From the NCBI GenBank assembly GCA_013215655.1, contig JABSOX010000017.1, forward strand, positions 47,825-111,824: a stretch of 64,000 nt of DNA. The letters run 5' to 3'. The translations under genes and the position numbers were made by a program. The notes under the pieces were generated by a model that saw only the letters and a program-made list of their open reading frames with translations, made no database searches and was not told the origin of the DNA. How positions within the stretch are numbered: the first letter of the stretch is position 1; each line of letters begins with the position of its first letter. Below, one piece after another: positions 43,723-52,424 of this stretch. The DNA comes from Colwellia sp. Its GTDB lineage: Bacteria; Pseudomonadota; Gammaproteobacteria; Enterobacterales; Alteromonadaceae.

Positions 43723-46700
43723 TTACTTTTCGAAATAGAACTTTTCACGTTTATTATCGTAATTACCGACTTCGTTCATCGTTTCAGCGTTATATAAACG
43801 ACCATTTATCATGGTGTAAGCAACTTTATCGGATAAACGAATATCTTGTGTAACATCACCGTCAATCACAATCATATCAGCAAGTTTACCCACTTTTATT
43901 GAACCCAATTGGGTATCAAGCCCCAGTGTTTTTGCTGGCGAAATAGTTGCCGCTTTTATAGCTTGTAAAGGTGTCATGCCACCTTGCGCCATCATCCACA
44001 TTTCCCAGTGCATACCTAAACCTTCACGTTGGCCGTGGGCGCCAGCATTAACACTAATGCCTAAATCTTGCATTTCTTTAGCAACTTTGGCAATGCTAAT
44101 ATGGTTATAGTGATGTTTTGGCGCTTTAATTCTACGCATTGATCTAGGGTTTAAAACACTACTCGGCACGTATTGACTTAAACGTGGATGACGCCATACA
44201 TCCTCAACATCATACCAATAGTTTTCTCCCCAAATACCGCCATAAGCAACCACGAGTGTTGGTGTATAAGCCATTTTTGTTTGTGACCATAACTGCTTAA
44301 CATCGTCATATATTTTTGCTGCTGGAATTGAATGCTCTAACGTTGTATGACCATCAATAATCATGGTTAAATTATGTTGTAATAACGAACCACCTTCAGG
44401 GACAACCATCATTTCAAGTTCACGAGCTGCTTGAATAATTTGTTGGCGTTGATCACGACGTGGTTGGTTATAACTTTTTACACTAAACGCCCCTGCTGAT
44501 TTTTGACGTTCTAAATGAAATTTGGCATCCTCTAAACTATCAACATGTGAGGTATAACCAGCTGCCGTAGCACCATAAATTATCGTGCCTGTTGAGAACA
44601 ACCTTGCTGCCACAATTTGTCCTGACTTTTGCATTTCACTGGCAGCAAAAAATGTTGATGTATCATTTGAGGGGTCATGAATGGTCGTAACACCAAACGT
44701 TAAACCAGCGTAATTTTTCCAGTTTTGTTGTGGAATAATTTCATTTGTACCTTGCGCGCCATGAGCATGAGCATCAATTAAACCCGGCATTAACGTTTTA
44801 CCCGTTATATCAATTACCGCCGCATTTTTAGGAATAATCACGTTAGCTTTTGTACCAAGGGCAACAATTTTATTACCTTCAACAATTACAACGCCATTAT
44901 CAATAACTTGTTCACCTTCCATGGTGACTACTTTACCGCCAACAAAAGCAATCACTCCTGAGGGTTTATCCGCTTTCTTTTTGAATCCTAAGTAGGTTAC
45001 TTGAGGTGCCGCATTGTCTTGATCTTTAGCATCATCTTCAGTTTTATCTTTTTCATTATTGGTAATATTAAATAACTCACCTAGTGGTGCTTGGTATAAA
45101 TTTGCACCCAAGCTCCAATAAAGCTCATTTGATTGACCATTCCAGTTAATGTTTTCTCCGGCACGTATAGATAATTTCTCTACCGGTAGATTTTCAGCTT
45201 TAGGTCCAGTATCAATCACTTCACCACGTTCTACAAAAGGTGTCACAAAAACTTTAAAGCGCTCGGTAAAGGCTAAAAACTTGCCATTAGGGGAAACTTT
45301 ATATTCAGTGGCAAACTCACCTTGATAAAGTGTTTTTTCATTATGACCATCTAAATCGATACGTACTAAACTTGGTTTTTCACCGTCACGTAATACATAA
45401 ACTTTGTCATTATCTTTACCAAAATGCGGCGTTAAGCCGTCTTTAGTAATAAGTTTGGTTTCACCACCTTTAGCAGCGATCAGGTAAATACCGGGATTTA
45501 ACCCCCATTTAGGGTCGGTAATATATCCACCCTCAATTTTACGATAAACGATATTTTTGCCATTAGGTGAAAAGCTCGGCTCTACGTATTTCCCTGACTC
45601 TTTGGTAATACTTTTTCCCTTACCACCACGTGAAGATACAACGCGAACTTTCCCTAAACTGTCATCATTCCAAGTAACATAAACGATTTTTTTACCGTCG
45701 CGTGAATAGCTTGGATTTAACTCATAATGATCTTTTTGTTTGGTTAAACGCTTAGCCTTACCCGTAGGTAATTGGCGAGTATAGATATAACCCATAGATT
45801 CAAAAACGACACGTTTACCGTCTGGCGAGACTTTAACGTCGCGCAACATTTTCACATCAAATTCGTCCTGGTCGATGTTTTGTTGAAAGCGAACCGTTTT
45901 TTGAATTTTCTTTTGGGTATTAACATGGAATGAAATGTTTTTTACTTTTTTTGATTCAATATCTAGTTGATTAATTTTGCCGTTAGCCCAAAAAATTAAA
46001 CCGTCATTATTAGGTGTCCATGCCATTGTTGGATAAACGCCATGAACCGCCCATGTCTCTTGCATATCTCGGTCAAGCGCACCATATACTTTCGTTTTTT
46101 CGCCACTTTTTAGATCATAAATATATAAACTGGTTTGAAAGTCATCACGTGCAATATAAGCTAAATGTTTACCATCATGTGATGGTGTTGGTCTTATGGC
46201 ACCGCCCTCACCTTCAATAAGTATGGTTATTTCACCCGTCGCCAGTTCAAGACGTTTTATTTTATAGATGCCTTTGACTGAGTCTTTACTGTAATGAAAG
46301 GTTTTACCCGGCGTAGCGTCTTGTGAAAAATAAACGTATTTACCATCGGTTGAGTAAGCAGGTTCTCCCAAGTCTTTTTGATCATTCGGGCGTTTAGTTA
46401 ACTTAACACCTTTACCACCCGTTTTATGGTACATCCATACTTCACCCGCCCCTAAAGAACGACCACTGGTAAAATGTTTACGACCAACAATATAGTTGCC
46501 ATCGGGTGACCATGCAGGGCTGTTTAGTAATCGAAATGACTCTGAACTTATCGCTTTAGCGTTGCTACCATCAGCATTCATTATCCAAAGGTTATCACCG
46601 CCATCTTCATCAGAAGTAAAAGCAATATATTTTCCATCAGGACTAAAGCGTGGTTGCATTTGCCAAGCAATATCAGTCATTAAGGGTTTTGCTTCACCAC

Positions 46701-46953
46701 CTGAAATAGGCAAAGTATAAATATCACCTAATAAATCAAAGACGACAGTTTTACCATCAGGGCTTAAATCAATGTTCATCCAAGTACCTTGGCGAACATC
46801 AATATTGGCGGTAGTGAACTCTCCTTGCGGAGCATTTACTGACCATTTGGGTTTTTCTTCTTTAGAAGACTTTTCACTTGCAGCCATGGCGATATTACTA
46901 GCAGTAAGTAATAACAGTGCACATGATTTTATAACGGTGGATAGTGAGGGCAT
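43723..46953 (-). CDS. Exported amidohydrolase with N-terminal TolB-like propeller
   Basis: The 1076-residue protein has a signal peptide (ending ASNIAMA), then a long TolB/WD40-like propeller region (about 45-640) with repeated blades such as FSPDGKYIAFTSDEDGGDNL and VSPDGKRVVFESMGYIYTRQ, and a C-terminal amidohydrolase (about 665-1050). That domain shows the metal-binding GLIDAHAHGAQG, a later EHS (TLEHSIPA) and the closing KAATISPAKTLGLDTQLGSI and GKLADMIVIDGDV. The family includes imidazolonepropionase-like peptidases and prolidases. The propeller may select or gate substrates. Probably periplasmic; the substrate is unknown. Monocistronic. Confidence 0.92.
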   Translation of the reverse strand: MPSLSTVIKSCALLLLTASNIAMAASEKSSKEEKPKWSVNAPQGEFTTANIDVRQGTWMNIDLSPDGKTVVFDLLGDIYTLPISGGEAKPLMTDIAWQMQPRFSPDGKYIAFTSDEDGGDNLWIMNADGSNAKAISSESFRLLNSPAWSPDGNYIVGRKHFTSGRSLGAGEVWMYHKTGGKGVKLTKRPNDQKDLGEPAYSTDGKYVYFSQDATPGKTFHYSKDSVKGIYKIKRLELATGEITILIEGEGGAIRPTPSHDGKHLAYIARDDFQTSLYIYDLKSGEKTKVYGALDRDMQETWAVHGVYPTMAWTPNNDGLIFWANGKINQLDIESKKVKNISFHVNTQKKIQKTVRFQQNIDQDEFDVKMLRDVKVSPDGKRVVFESMGYIYTRQLPTGKAKRLTKQKDHYELNPSYSRDGKKIVYVTWNDDSLGKVRVVSSRGGKGKSITKESGKYVEPSFSPNGKNIVYRKIEGGYITDPKWGLNPGIYLIAAKGGETKLITKDGLTPHFGKDNDKVYVLRDGEKPSLVRIDLDGHNEKTLYQGEFATEYKVSPNGKFLAFTERFKVFVTPFVERGEVIDTGPKAENLPVEKLSIRAGENINWNGQSNELYWSLGANLYQAPLGELFNITNNEKDKTEDDAKDQDNAAPQVTYLGFKKKADKPSGVIAFVGGKVVTMEGEQVIDNGVVIVEGNKIVALGTKANVIIPKNAAVIDITGKTLMPGLIDAHAHGAQGTNEIIPQQNWKNYAGLTFGVTTIHDPSNDTSTFFAASEMQKSGQIVAARLFSTGTIIYGATAAGYTSHVDSLEDAKFHLERQKSAGAFSVKSYNQPRRDQRQQIIQAARELEMMVVPEGGSLLQHNLTMIIDGHTTLEHSIPAAKIYDDVKQLWSQTKMAYTPTLVVAYGGIWGENYWYDVEDVWRHPRLSQYVPSSVLNPRSMRRIKAPKHHYNHISIAKVAKEMQDLGISVNAGAHGQREGLGMHWEMWMMAQGGMTPLQAIKAATISPAKTLGLDTQLGSIKVGKLADMIVIDGDVTQDIRLSDKVAYTMINGRLYNAETMNEVGNYDNKREKFYFEK

Positions 46954-47053
46954 AAATAATCACCTAGAGTTTTGTTGTTATTTTGGAAGTCATATTGAAC
47001 TAAAACGACTTAAAAAACAAAATTTAAGGCTGATTCAAAGCAAAGTTAAGTAT

Positions 47054-47319
47054 TATACCCGTTCCACTTGCAGATGCAGTTTCAGAGTTAAGCTAGGAAA
47101 TCAGATCAAGGCGCGATACGAAGTAAATGGTTATTCCCTTAACGAGTATCGCAATGCCGGACTGGTTTTCTAGCTTAGCTCCCTCCGGGCAAGGCGATAA
47201 AGGGTCATCTCCTGCGTTATTGATTTTGACAAGAGAATAACTATTCTCTGTAATCAATGCCTTGTACCTAATCCTTTCTCGACTTGCTGAAACCTGCATC
47301 TTCAAGTGGAGCGGGTATA
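47054..47319. mobile_element. MITE-like element overlapping the 3' end of ubiX, family B-like (266 bp)
   Basis: The left end TATACCCGTTCCACTTGCAG and, on the opposite strand from 47319, TATACCCGCTCCACTTGAAG form terminal inverted repeats; both continue to GATGCA(G)GTTTCAG-type sequence. The right end also resembles that of the element at 42245-42494 (TGCATCTT then GGGTATA). It lies between ubiX and the amidohydrolase gene and its right 52 bp encode the last residues and stop of ubiX. Confidence 0.8.
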
Positions 47320-47927
47320 TAACCCCAGCGCGGCATGATTTTTTGTTCAATATCTAAATGGTCAAGCATTCTGCCTACCATAAAATCAATCAAATCATCA
47401 ATCGATTGCGGCTTATGATAAAACCCCGGCGCAGCGGGCATAATGGTTACGCCCATTTGTGAAAGACTGAGCATATTTTGTAAATGAATGGTTGAAAAAG
47501 GTGTTTCTCTGGGTACTAAGATTAACTGCCCACGCTCTTTAATAACCACGTCTGCTGCGCGTTCAATCAAATTGTCACTCATACCTTGGCTAATCGCAGC
47601 AAGTGTACCTGTAGAACATGGGCAAATAATCATTTGTTTAGGTGCCGAAGAGCCGGAAGCTACCGGAGAGAACCATTGCTCTTTACCAAATACGGTAATT
47701 TGCTCAGGTTTTGCATTAAATTTTTCACTAAAAAACGAACTCGCGGCATCAGGAGAAGACGGTAATTTCAAATCAATTTCAGTATCAAAGACCACACGGG
47801 CAGCACTAGAGCACAAAACATAAATTTGATAATTAGCCGCAACTAAACATTCCAATAATCTCATCGCATAAGCAGAACCTGATGCGCCAGTTATTGCGAG
47901 GGTTATTTTACCTTTAAAGTTGCTCAT
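47268..47927 (-). CDS. ubiX: Flavin prenyltransferase UbiX
   Basis: The 219-residue protein (from the ATG at 47927) has the UbiX fold: [20 protein letters not shown] (FMN/phosphate loop, about 8-27), [40 protein letters not shown], and [20 protein letters not shown]. It makes prenylated FMN, the cofactor of UbiD in ubiquinone synthesis. The frame extends to a GG-poor start at 47966 that would run into the upstream gene's terminator, so I use the ATG at 47927. UbiX proteins usually end close to the RWG seen here; the extra [16 protein letters not shown] tail is encoded by a MITE-like element. Confidence 0.95.
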   Translation of the reverse strand: MSNFKGKITLAITGASGSAYAMRLLECLVAANYQIYVLCSSAARVVFDTEIDLKLPSSPDAASSFFSEKFNAKPEQITVFGKEQWFSPVASGSSAPKQMIICPCSTGTLAAISQGMSDNLIERAADVVIKERGQLILVPRETPFSTIHLQNMLSLSQMGVTIMPAAPGFYHKPQSIDDLIDFMVGRMLDHLDIEQKIMPRWGYIPAPLEDAGFSKSRKD

Positions 47928-47952
47928 TATTGATAGTATTCCAAAACTTAAA

Positions 47953-47989
47953 CAAAAAGAGCCCATTTTTTATGAAGAAATGGGCTCTT
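47953..47989 (-). terminator. Terminator of the metalloprotease gene
   Basis: On the minus strand AAGAGCCCATTT (47978-47989) pairs with AAATGGGCTCTT (47957-47968), followed by TTTG. It lies between the protease stop at 48071 and the ubiX start at 47927. Confidence 0.8.
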
Positions 47990-48070
47990 CGACTTAGTCC
48001 TAATTATAACCAGTTTATTCACTTATTTACTACTTAACTGAAATAAAGGTTAGTTCTTCAGTTAAGTCTT

Positions 48071-50620
48071 TTAGTTACAGCTTCCTAAATCACTCCATAC
48101 TTGCCATTGCCCTGAATGATCACTTGGTACTTGTCCTTGTGTCCACCAGTTTGCTTGGTACTTATGACCGTTGTAGCTCACATCATCACCATTTAAGTAA
48201 GTACTACTCGCACTCCAAGCAGTCAGGCCGTCACAGCCATCATTATTTCCATCAGATACTGTTACATTTTGCGATTGGCTATGACTTCTACCATCGTTAT
48301 CGGTCACCGTTAAACTTACAGAATAACTTCCAGAAACAGTATAACTATGCCCTGGATGTTGTTCTTGAGAGGTATTACCGTCACCAAAATTCCACTGCCA
48401 ATTACTTATTGAACCATCGTTATCAGTACTCGAATCGTTATAGGTAACCGTTAATTCATTTACTGAGTATGAAAAATTAGCAACAGGGTCTACACCACCA
48501 TTATCAATTTTATAACTCGCTGTCATCGAAACATTATTAAAACTGCTGTAGCCATAAAGTAACGCGTAATAGTCACCTGTTTGTGGTGCTGCAAACTGAC
48601 ATTGTTCATCATTATTACTATTTTCTGACTTGCAATCATTGGTTGTTTTAGATGGATGACTGCCATAACTAACCACGAGATCAGAATCGCCAGTACCACC
48701 GGAGGTAGTAAATGAAAGATTTTTAGCTTGAGCTGGCACTGCAAATTTAAAGAATATTTGCTGCGCTGCTTCACCACTTAAGCCCGTAACAGCAACATTA
48801 TTTGCTAAAACAATGTCCTCTACAGGTACATCAATAGTGATGGTCTGTGATGTGCTATTACTTTTACCTTTATCATCAACAACAGTGAGTGTGACAACAT
48901 AATTACCATTTACTGAATAGCTATGACTAACCTTATCACCGCTTTGAAGAGCACCTTCACCGAAGTTCCACTGATAAGAAGCGATACTACCGTCGGGATC
49001 ATAAGAGTCGCTACCATCAAACTGGCAATTTACACCATCACACGAAGCACTAAAGCTGGCGATAGGCGCTACATTGTCATCAGTATCAGCACCAGAAATA
49101 CTACCTGCAATAGTGAAATATCCCATTGATGAATATTTAGAAAAACCGTGACTAGGAGTACCTTCAGCACCACCAGAGATCTCTAAAGTATAATTGCCTG
49201 CGGTTAAATCTCGATCAAACGAAGCTGAACGGTTTACCGCTTTGTTCGACTGAGCAATCGTCCCACCCGCGCTATCTTTTATATAAGCTTGAACGTCAAG
49301 CATCGCGCCGCCAATGTGCTCACTTCTGTCGATAGTGAAATTTACATTACCGCCAGTTCTGCCAATAGTGAATGTAAAGCTATCGCTGTCGGTATTGCGG
49401 GCAATTTGACCACTATTATTGTCAGCACTTACATTACCATTTGCATCAACCACTAAGGCTTTTGAACTAGGAATATCATCGGCTCTAAAAGGAATGTAGC
49501 CTTGCATAATAGCAAAGTCATCTTCTCGATTTGATGCACCAGAATACTCACCTTTACTCCATTGATACAACGCCTGCCCCCATGAATTTGCAAACCAATA
49601 GTTACCCATGATTGGCATCCATTGAAAGTCAGCAATACCCTGATGATATTCGCCGCCCGGAGAACCACCATCATGATTTAAATGAAATAAATGACCAAAT
49701 TCATGTGCCGCGGTGCGTCCTTGACCATAAGCATCATTTTCTTTATATAAGGTACAAAAAGTAGCCGTACCAAAGGCAAATGCACAAGATGAACGACCAT
49801 CCTCACGATAAAGCGTACCACCGCCACGTCGGCTAGGTGAAGCGTTATTATAAACAGTTTGGTTGGTGGTCACGTTAACATCAAACATTGAAAAACTTGC
49901 CGCTACAATTTGCCAAGTTGTCCATACAAATTCTTTAGATACATCATGTGGTTCGCCGTTACTCATAATGTTGCGAGTATCTAAGAAAATGACATAACTA
50001 GATCCAGGTTTACTCTCAAGTTCTCCAACATGGCTTCCTGGGTAAGGGTCTACTTGTTGAGAATATTGTACATCTACCCTTTGACCAAGGTGATTGTGCT
50101 CTTCAAAATCACAAATAGGGAGTACATCCGTGACATCAATTTGATTAACCACTAATTGACCATTTACCGTTGTATATTCGTAGGCAATATTTTGATCTTT
50201 TAAAATAACCCAACCATAAAGACTCTCGTCATTTCCTTGTAAAATAAATTCAGAATTGGGAAAGCCAACAGCATGACCATTCATAGATAATGTGCCATCA
50301 GCTTCTACCGATAAGTTGTCAGCAATAACATTAAGCTGATTACCTAGATTGTCGCTGAGGCTCATTTTTTCGTTAGTCACTGCTGATTGTGTATAACTAT
50401 TTTCACTATGTAACTTAAATTGTGCCTTTGTGGCTGAATTTAGTCCCATGCTTTGCAGAAAACTTGCCGGGGTACCAAGCTTTAATGCAGTAGTATCTGG
50501 ATGACTATGATTTTCAGCGGCGGCAACAGCAGTACTCGCCAGTAAACATGTTGAAAAACAAAGTCGATTGGTGTTTTTTATAAAATTATTAAAAGACAAA
50601 CGAGTTAGATTTTTTTTCAT
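48071..50620 (-). CDS. Secreted zinc metalloprotease with PPC, PKD and chitin-binding domains
   Basis: The 849-residue protein has a signal peptide (ending STAVAAA), a prodomain-like region, and a zincin catalytic domain with HEFGHLFHLNHDGG (about 308), the HExxH site and a third His. Then come a PPC domain (about 400-500), a PKD domain (about 512-600, SFSASCDGVNCQFDGSDSYD), a second PPC (about 605-700), a second PKD (about 708-790), and a C-terminal CBM5/12-type module (WSASSTYLNGDDVSYNGHKY). It should be secreted and bind chitin-rich particles. The rest of the zinc motif differs from the classical HExxHxxGxxH (His in place of Gly). Confidence 0.9.
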   Translation of the reverse strand: MKKNLTRLSFNNFIKNTNRLCFSTCLLASTAVAAAENHSHPDTTALKLGTPASFLQSMGLNSATKAQFKLHSENSYTQSAVTNEKMSLSDNLGNQLNVIADNLSVEADGTLSMNGHAVGFPNSEFILQGNDESLYGWVILKDQNIAYEYTTVNGQLVVNQIDVTDVLPICDFEEHNHLGQRVDVQYSQQVDPYPGSHVGELESKPGSSYVIFLDTRNIMSNGEPHDVSKEFVWTTWQIVAASFSMFDVNVTTNQTVYNNASPSRRGGGTLYREDGRSSCAFAFGTATFCTLYKENDAYGQGRTAAHEFGHLFHLNHDGGSPGGEYHQGIADFQWMPIMGNYWFANSWGQALYQWSKGEYSGASNREDDFAIMQGYIPFRADDIPSSKALVVDANGNVSADNNSGQIARNTDSDSFTFTIGRTGGNVNFTIDRSEHIGGAMLDVQAYIKDSAGGTIAQSNKAVNRSASFDRDLTAGNYTLEISGGAEGTPSHGFSKYSSMGYFTIAGSISGADTDDNVAPIASFSASCDGVNCQFDGSDSYDPDGSIASYQWNFGEGALQSGDKVSHSYSVNGNYVVTLTVVDDKGKSNSTSQTITIDVPVEDIVLANNVAVTGLSGEAAQQIFFKFAVPAQAKNLSFTTSGGTGDSDLVVSYGSHPSKTTNDCKSENSNNDEQCQFAAPQTGDYYALLYGYSSFNNVSMTASYKIDNGGVDPVANFSYSVNELTVTYNDSSTDNDGSISNWQWNFGDGNTSQEQHPGHSYTVSGSYSVSLTVTDNDGRSHSQSQNVTVSDGNNDGCDGLTAWSASSTYLNGDDVSYNGHKYQANWWTQGQVPSDHSGQWQVWSDLGSCN

Positions 50621-50901
50621 TTTAATTATCCCTTTTACTCATTATTAGATTTATGATCAAGTCAGTGATGTAGGTATTTTTTCAATACTATTTCACTCAG
50701 GAAATGAGTAATTAATTCTTCAAAATCAGCTAAAAAATTAAATAATAAATTTATTATTTAGCTGCTTTCAAAGGAAAAAATTTACACTACAACAAATATG
50801 TATACAGTATAAATTCATAAAATGACTATTTATTCATCAGGAAAACGAATAAAAAATGATAGGAATATTAAATATTTTGTAACATTACATTTACATTTAA
50901 T

Positions 50902-52275
50902 TTACAACTTGTTGAGCAGCTTTTTATGAATGTCGCCAAAAGCACCATTACTCATCACCACAATCGTATCGCCAGCGTGAGCTGTAGCAATAATATTATC
51001 GATAAAAACATTTAGGTCATTGCCAACAATACAAGGCTGATGACAATCGGCAATTAAATCATCAACTGACCATTGCACTTTTCCACCTTGAAAAATAAAA
51101 ACCTTATCGGCATCACTTAGTGAATTAGCTAGGGTATCTTTGTGCACCCCAGATTTCATGGTATTTGATCTCGGTTCAAGTACGGCAATAATGCGATTTT
51201 TGCTTTCAGTACTTTCGCCAACATGTGCTCTTACACCCGCTAATGTTTTAGCAATTGCCGTGGGGTGATGAGCAAAATCATCAAAGACACGCACACCATT
51301 AACTTCACCACGTAACTCTAACCGACGTTTGGTATTAATAAATTCAGCCAACGCCTCTGTAGCGACATGGCTTGGTACACCTGCATGGCGAGCAGCAGCA
51401 ATAGCCATCAAGCCATTATCGATATTAAAGTCGCCAATTAAATCCCACTTAACCGTGCCTTGTACTGCGCCTTTAAAGCGCACAATAAATTCACTGCCAT
51501 CGGCTTGTAGTTTCTCAGCATGCCAACCAACACTTTTATCATTATCATCAACACTAAACTCAGTAGGAGTCCAACAACCTTGCTCTAAGGTATCGGTAAT
51601 TGCTTGTTCACTTTTTGGCGAAAGGATCAAACCATTACTGGGCACCATACGAATTAAATGATGAAATTGTCGTTGAATATCAGATAAATCATCAAATATA
51701 TCTCCGTGATCAAATTCCATATTATTAATCACTAACGTGTGTGGTCGGTAATGAACAAACTTAGAACGTTTATCGAAAAAAGCGGTGTCGTATTCATCCG
51801 CTTCAATAACAAAAAATGGTGCATCGCCCAAACGTGCAGAACAATCAAAATTTTGCGGCACACCTCCAATAAGAAAACCCGGCTTCATATGAGCGTATTC
51901 TAAAATCCACGTAAGCATTGAGCTGGTCGTCGTTTTACCATGAGTACCTGAAACAGCTAGTACCCAGCGGTCTTTAAGCACATTTTCCAGCAGCCATTGC
52001 GGCCCTGAAATATAAGAAATGTTGCGGTCTAATATATATTCCACCATCTGATTACCACGAGACATCGCATTACCGACAATGACTAAGTCGGGTTCATCCA
52101 CTAAATGTTCAGTTAGGTAACCTTGTTTTAATTCAATACCAAGGTCTTCAAGCTGAGTACTCATCGGCGGATAAACATTTGCATCACAACCTGAAACACG
52201 ATGACCCAATTGTTTGGCAATGGCCGCAATACCACCCATAAATGTGCCACAAATACCTAAAATATGAATATGCAT
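50902..52275 (-). CDS. mpl: UDP-N-acetylmuramate:L-Ala-gamma-D-Glu-meso-DAP ligase
   Basis: The 457-residue protein has the same length as E. coli Mpl. It begins HIHILGICGTFMGGIAAIAK, has the ATP loop AVSGTHGKTTTSSMLTWILE (about 109-128), the central ligase domain with NMEFDHGDIFDDLSDIQRQF, and the C-terminal domain with EVNGVRVFDDFAHHPTAIAK. It reattaches recycled murein tripeptide to UDP-MurNAc in the cytoplasm, saving peptidoglycan synthesis steps. It is monocistronic and divergent from the MOSC fusion gene. Confidence 0.97.
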   Translation of the reverse strand: MHIHILGICGTFMGGIAAIAKQLGHRVSGCDANVYPPMSTQLEDLGIELKQGYLTEHLVDEPDLVIVGNAMSRGNQMVEYILDRNISYISGPQWLLENVLKDRWVLAVSGTHGKTTTSSMLTWILEYAHMKPGFLIGGVPQNFDCSARLGDAPFFVIEADEYDTAFFDKRSKFVHYRPHTLVINNMEFDHGDIFDDLSDIQRQFHHLIRMVPSNGLILSPKSEQAITDTLEQGCWTPTEFSVDDNDKSVGWHAEKLQADGSEFIVRFKGAVQGTVKWDLIGDFNIDNGLMAIAAARHAGVPSHVATEALAEFINTKRRLELRGEVNGVRVFDDFAHHPTAIAKTLAGVRAHVGESTESKNRIIAVLEPRSNTMKSGVHKDTLANSLSDADKVFIFQGGKVQWSVDDLIADCHQPCIVGNDLNVFIDNIIATAHAGDTIVVMSNGAFGDIHKKLLNKL

Positions 52276-52424
52276 AAAAACCTTAACTTTTGTTCAATCT
52301 ATTGACCTATACCCGTTATATAGTGCCTGCGAGCAATATACCCTAGAATTGATAAAATACATATTGCAAAATTACAACTTATTGCCCAGAATCTTTTAGC
52401 AAGTTACTTATTTTTAGGAAAAAA

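Noticed and set aside
52313..52352. A further TATACCCG end (family B) between mpl and the MOSC gene
   Set aside because: Only one end-like piece (TATACCCGTTATATAG) is present, and no matching right end was found, so I do not call an element.
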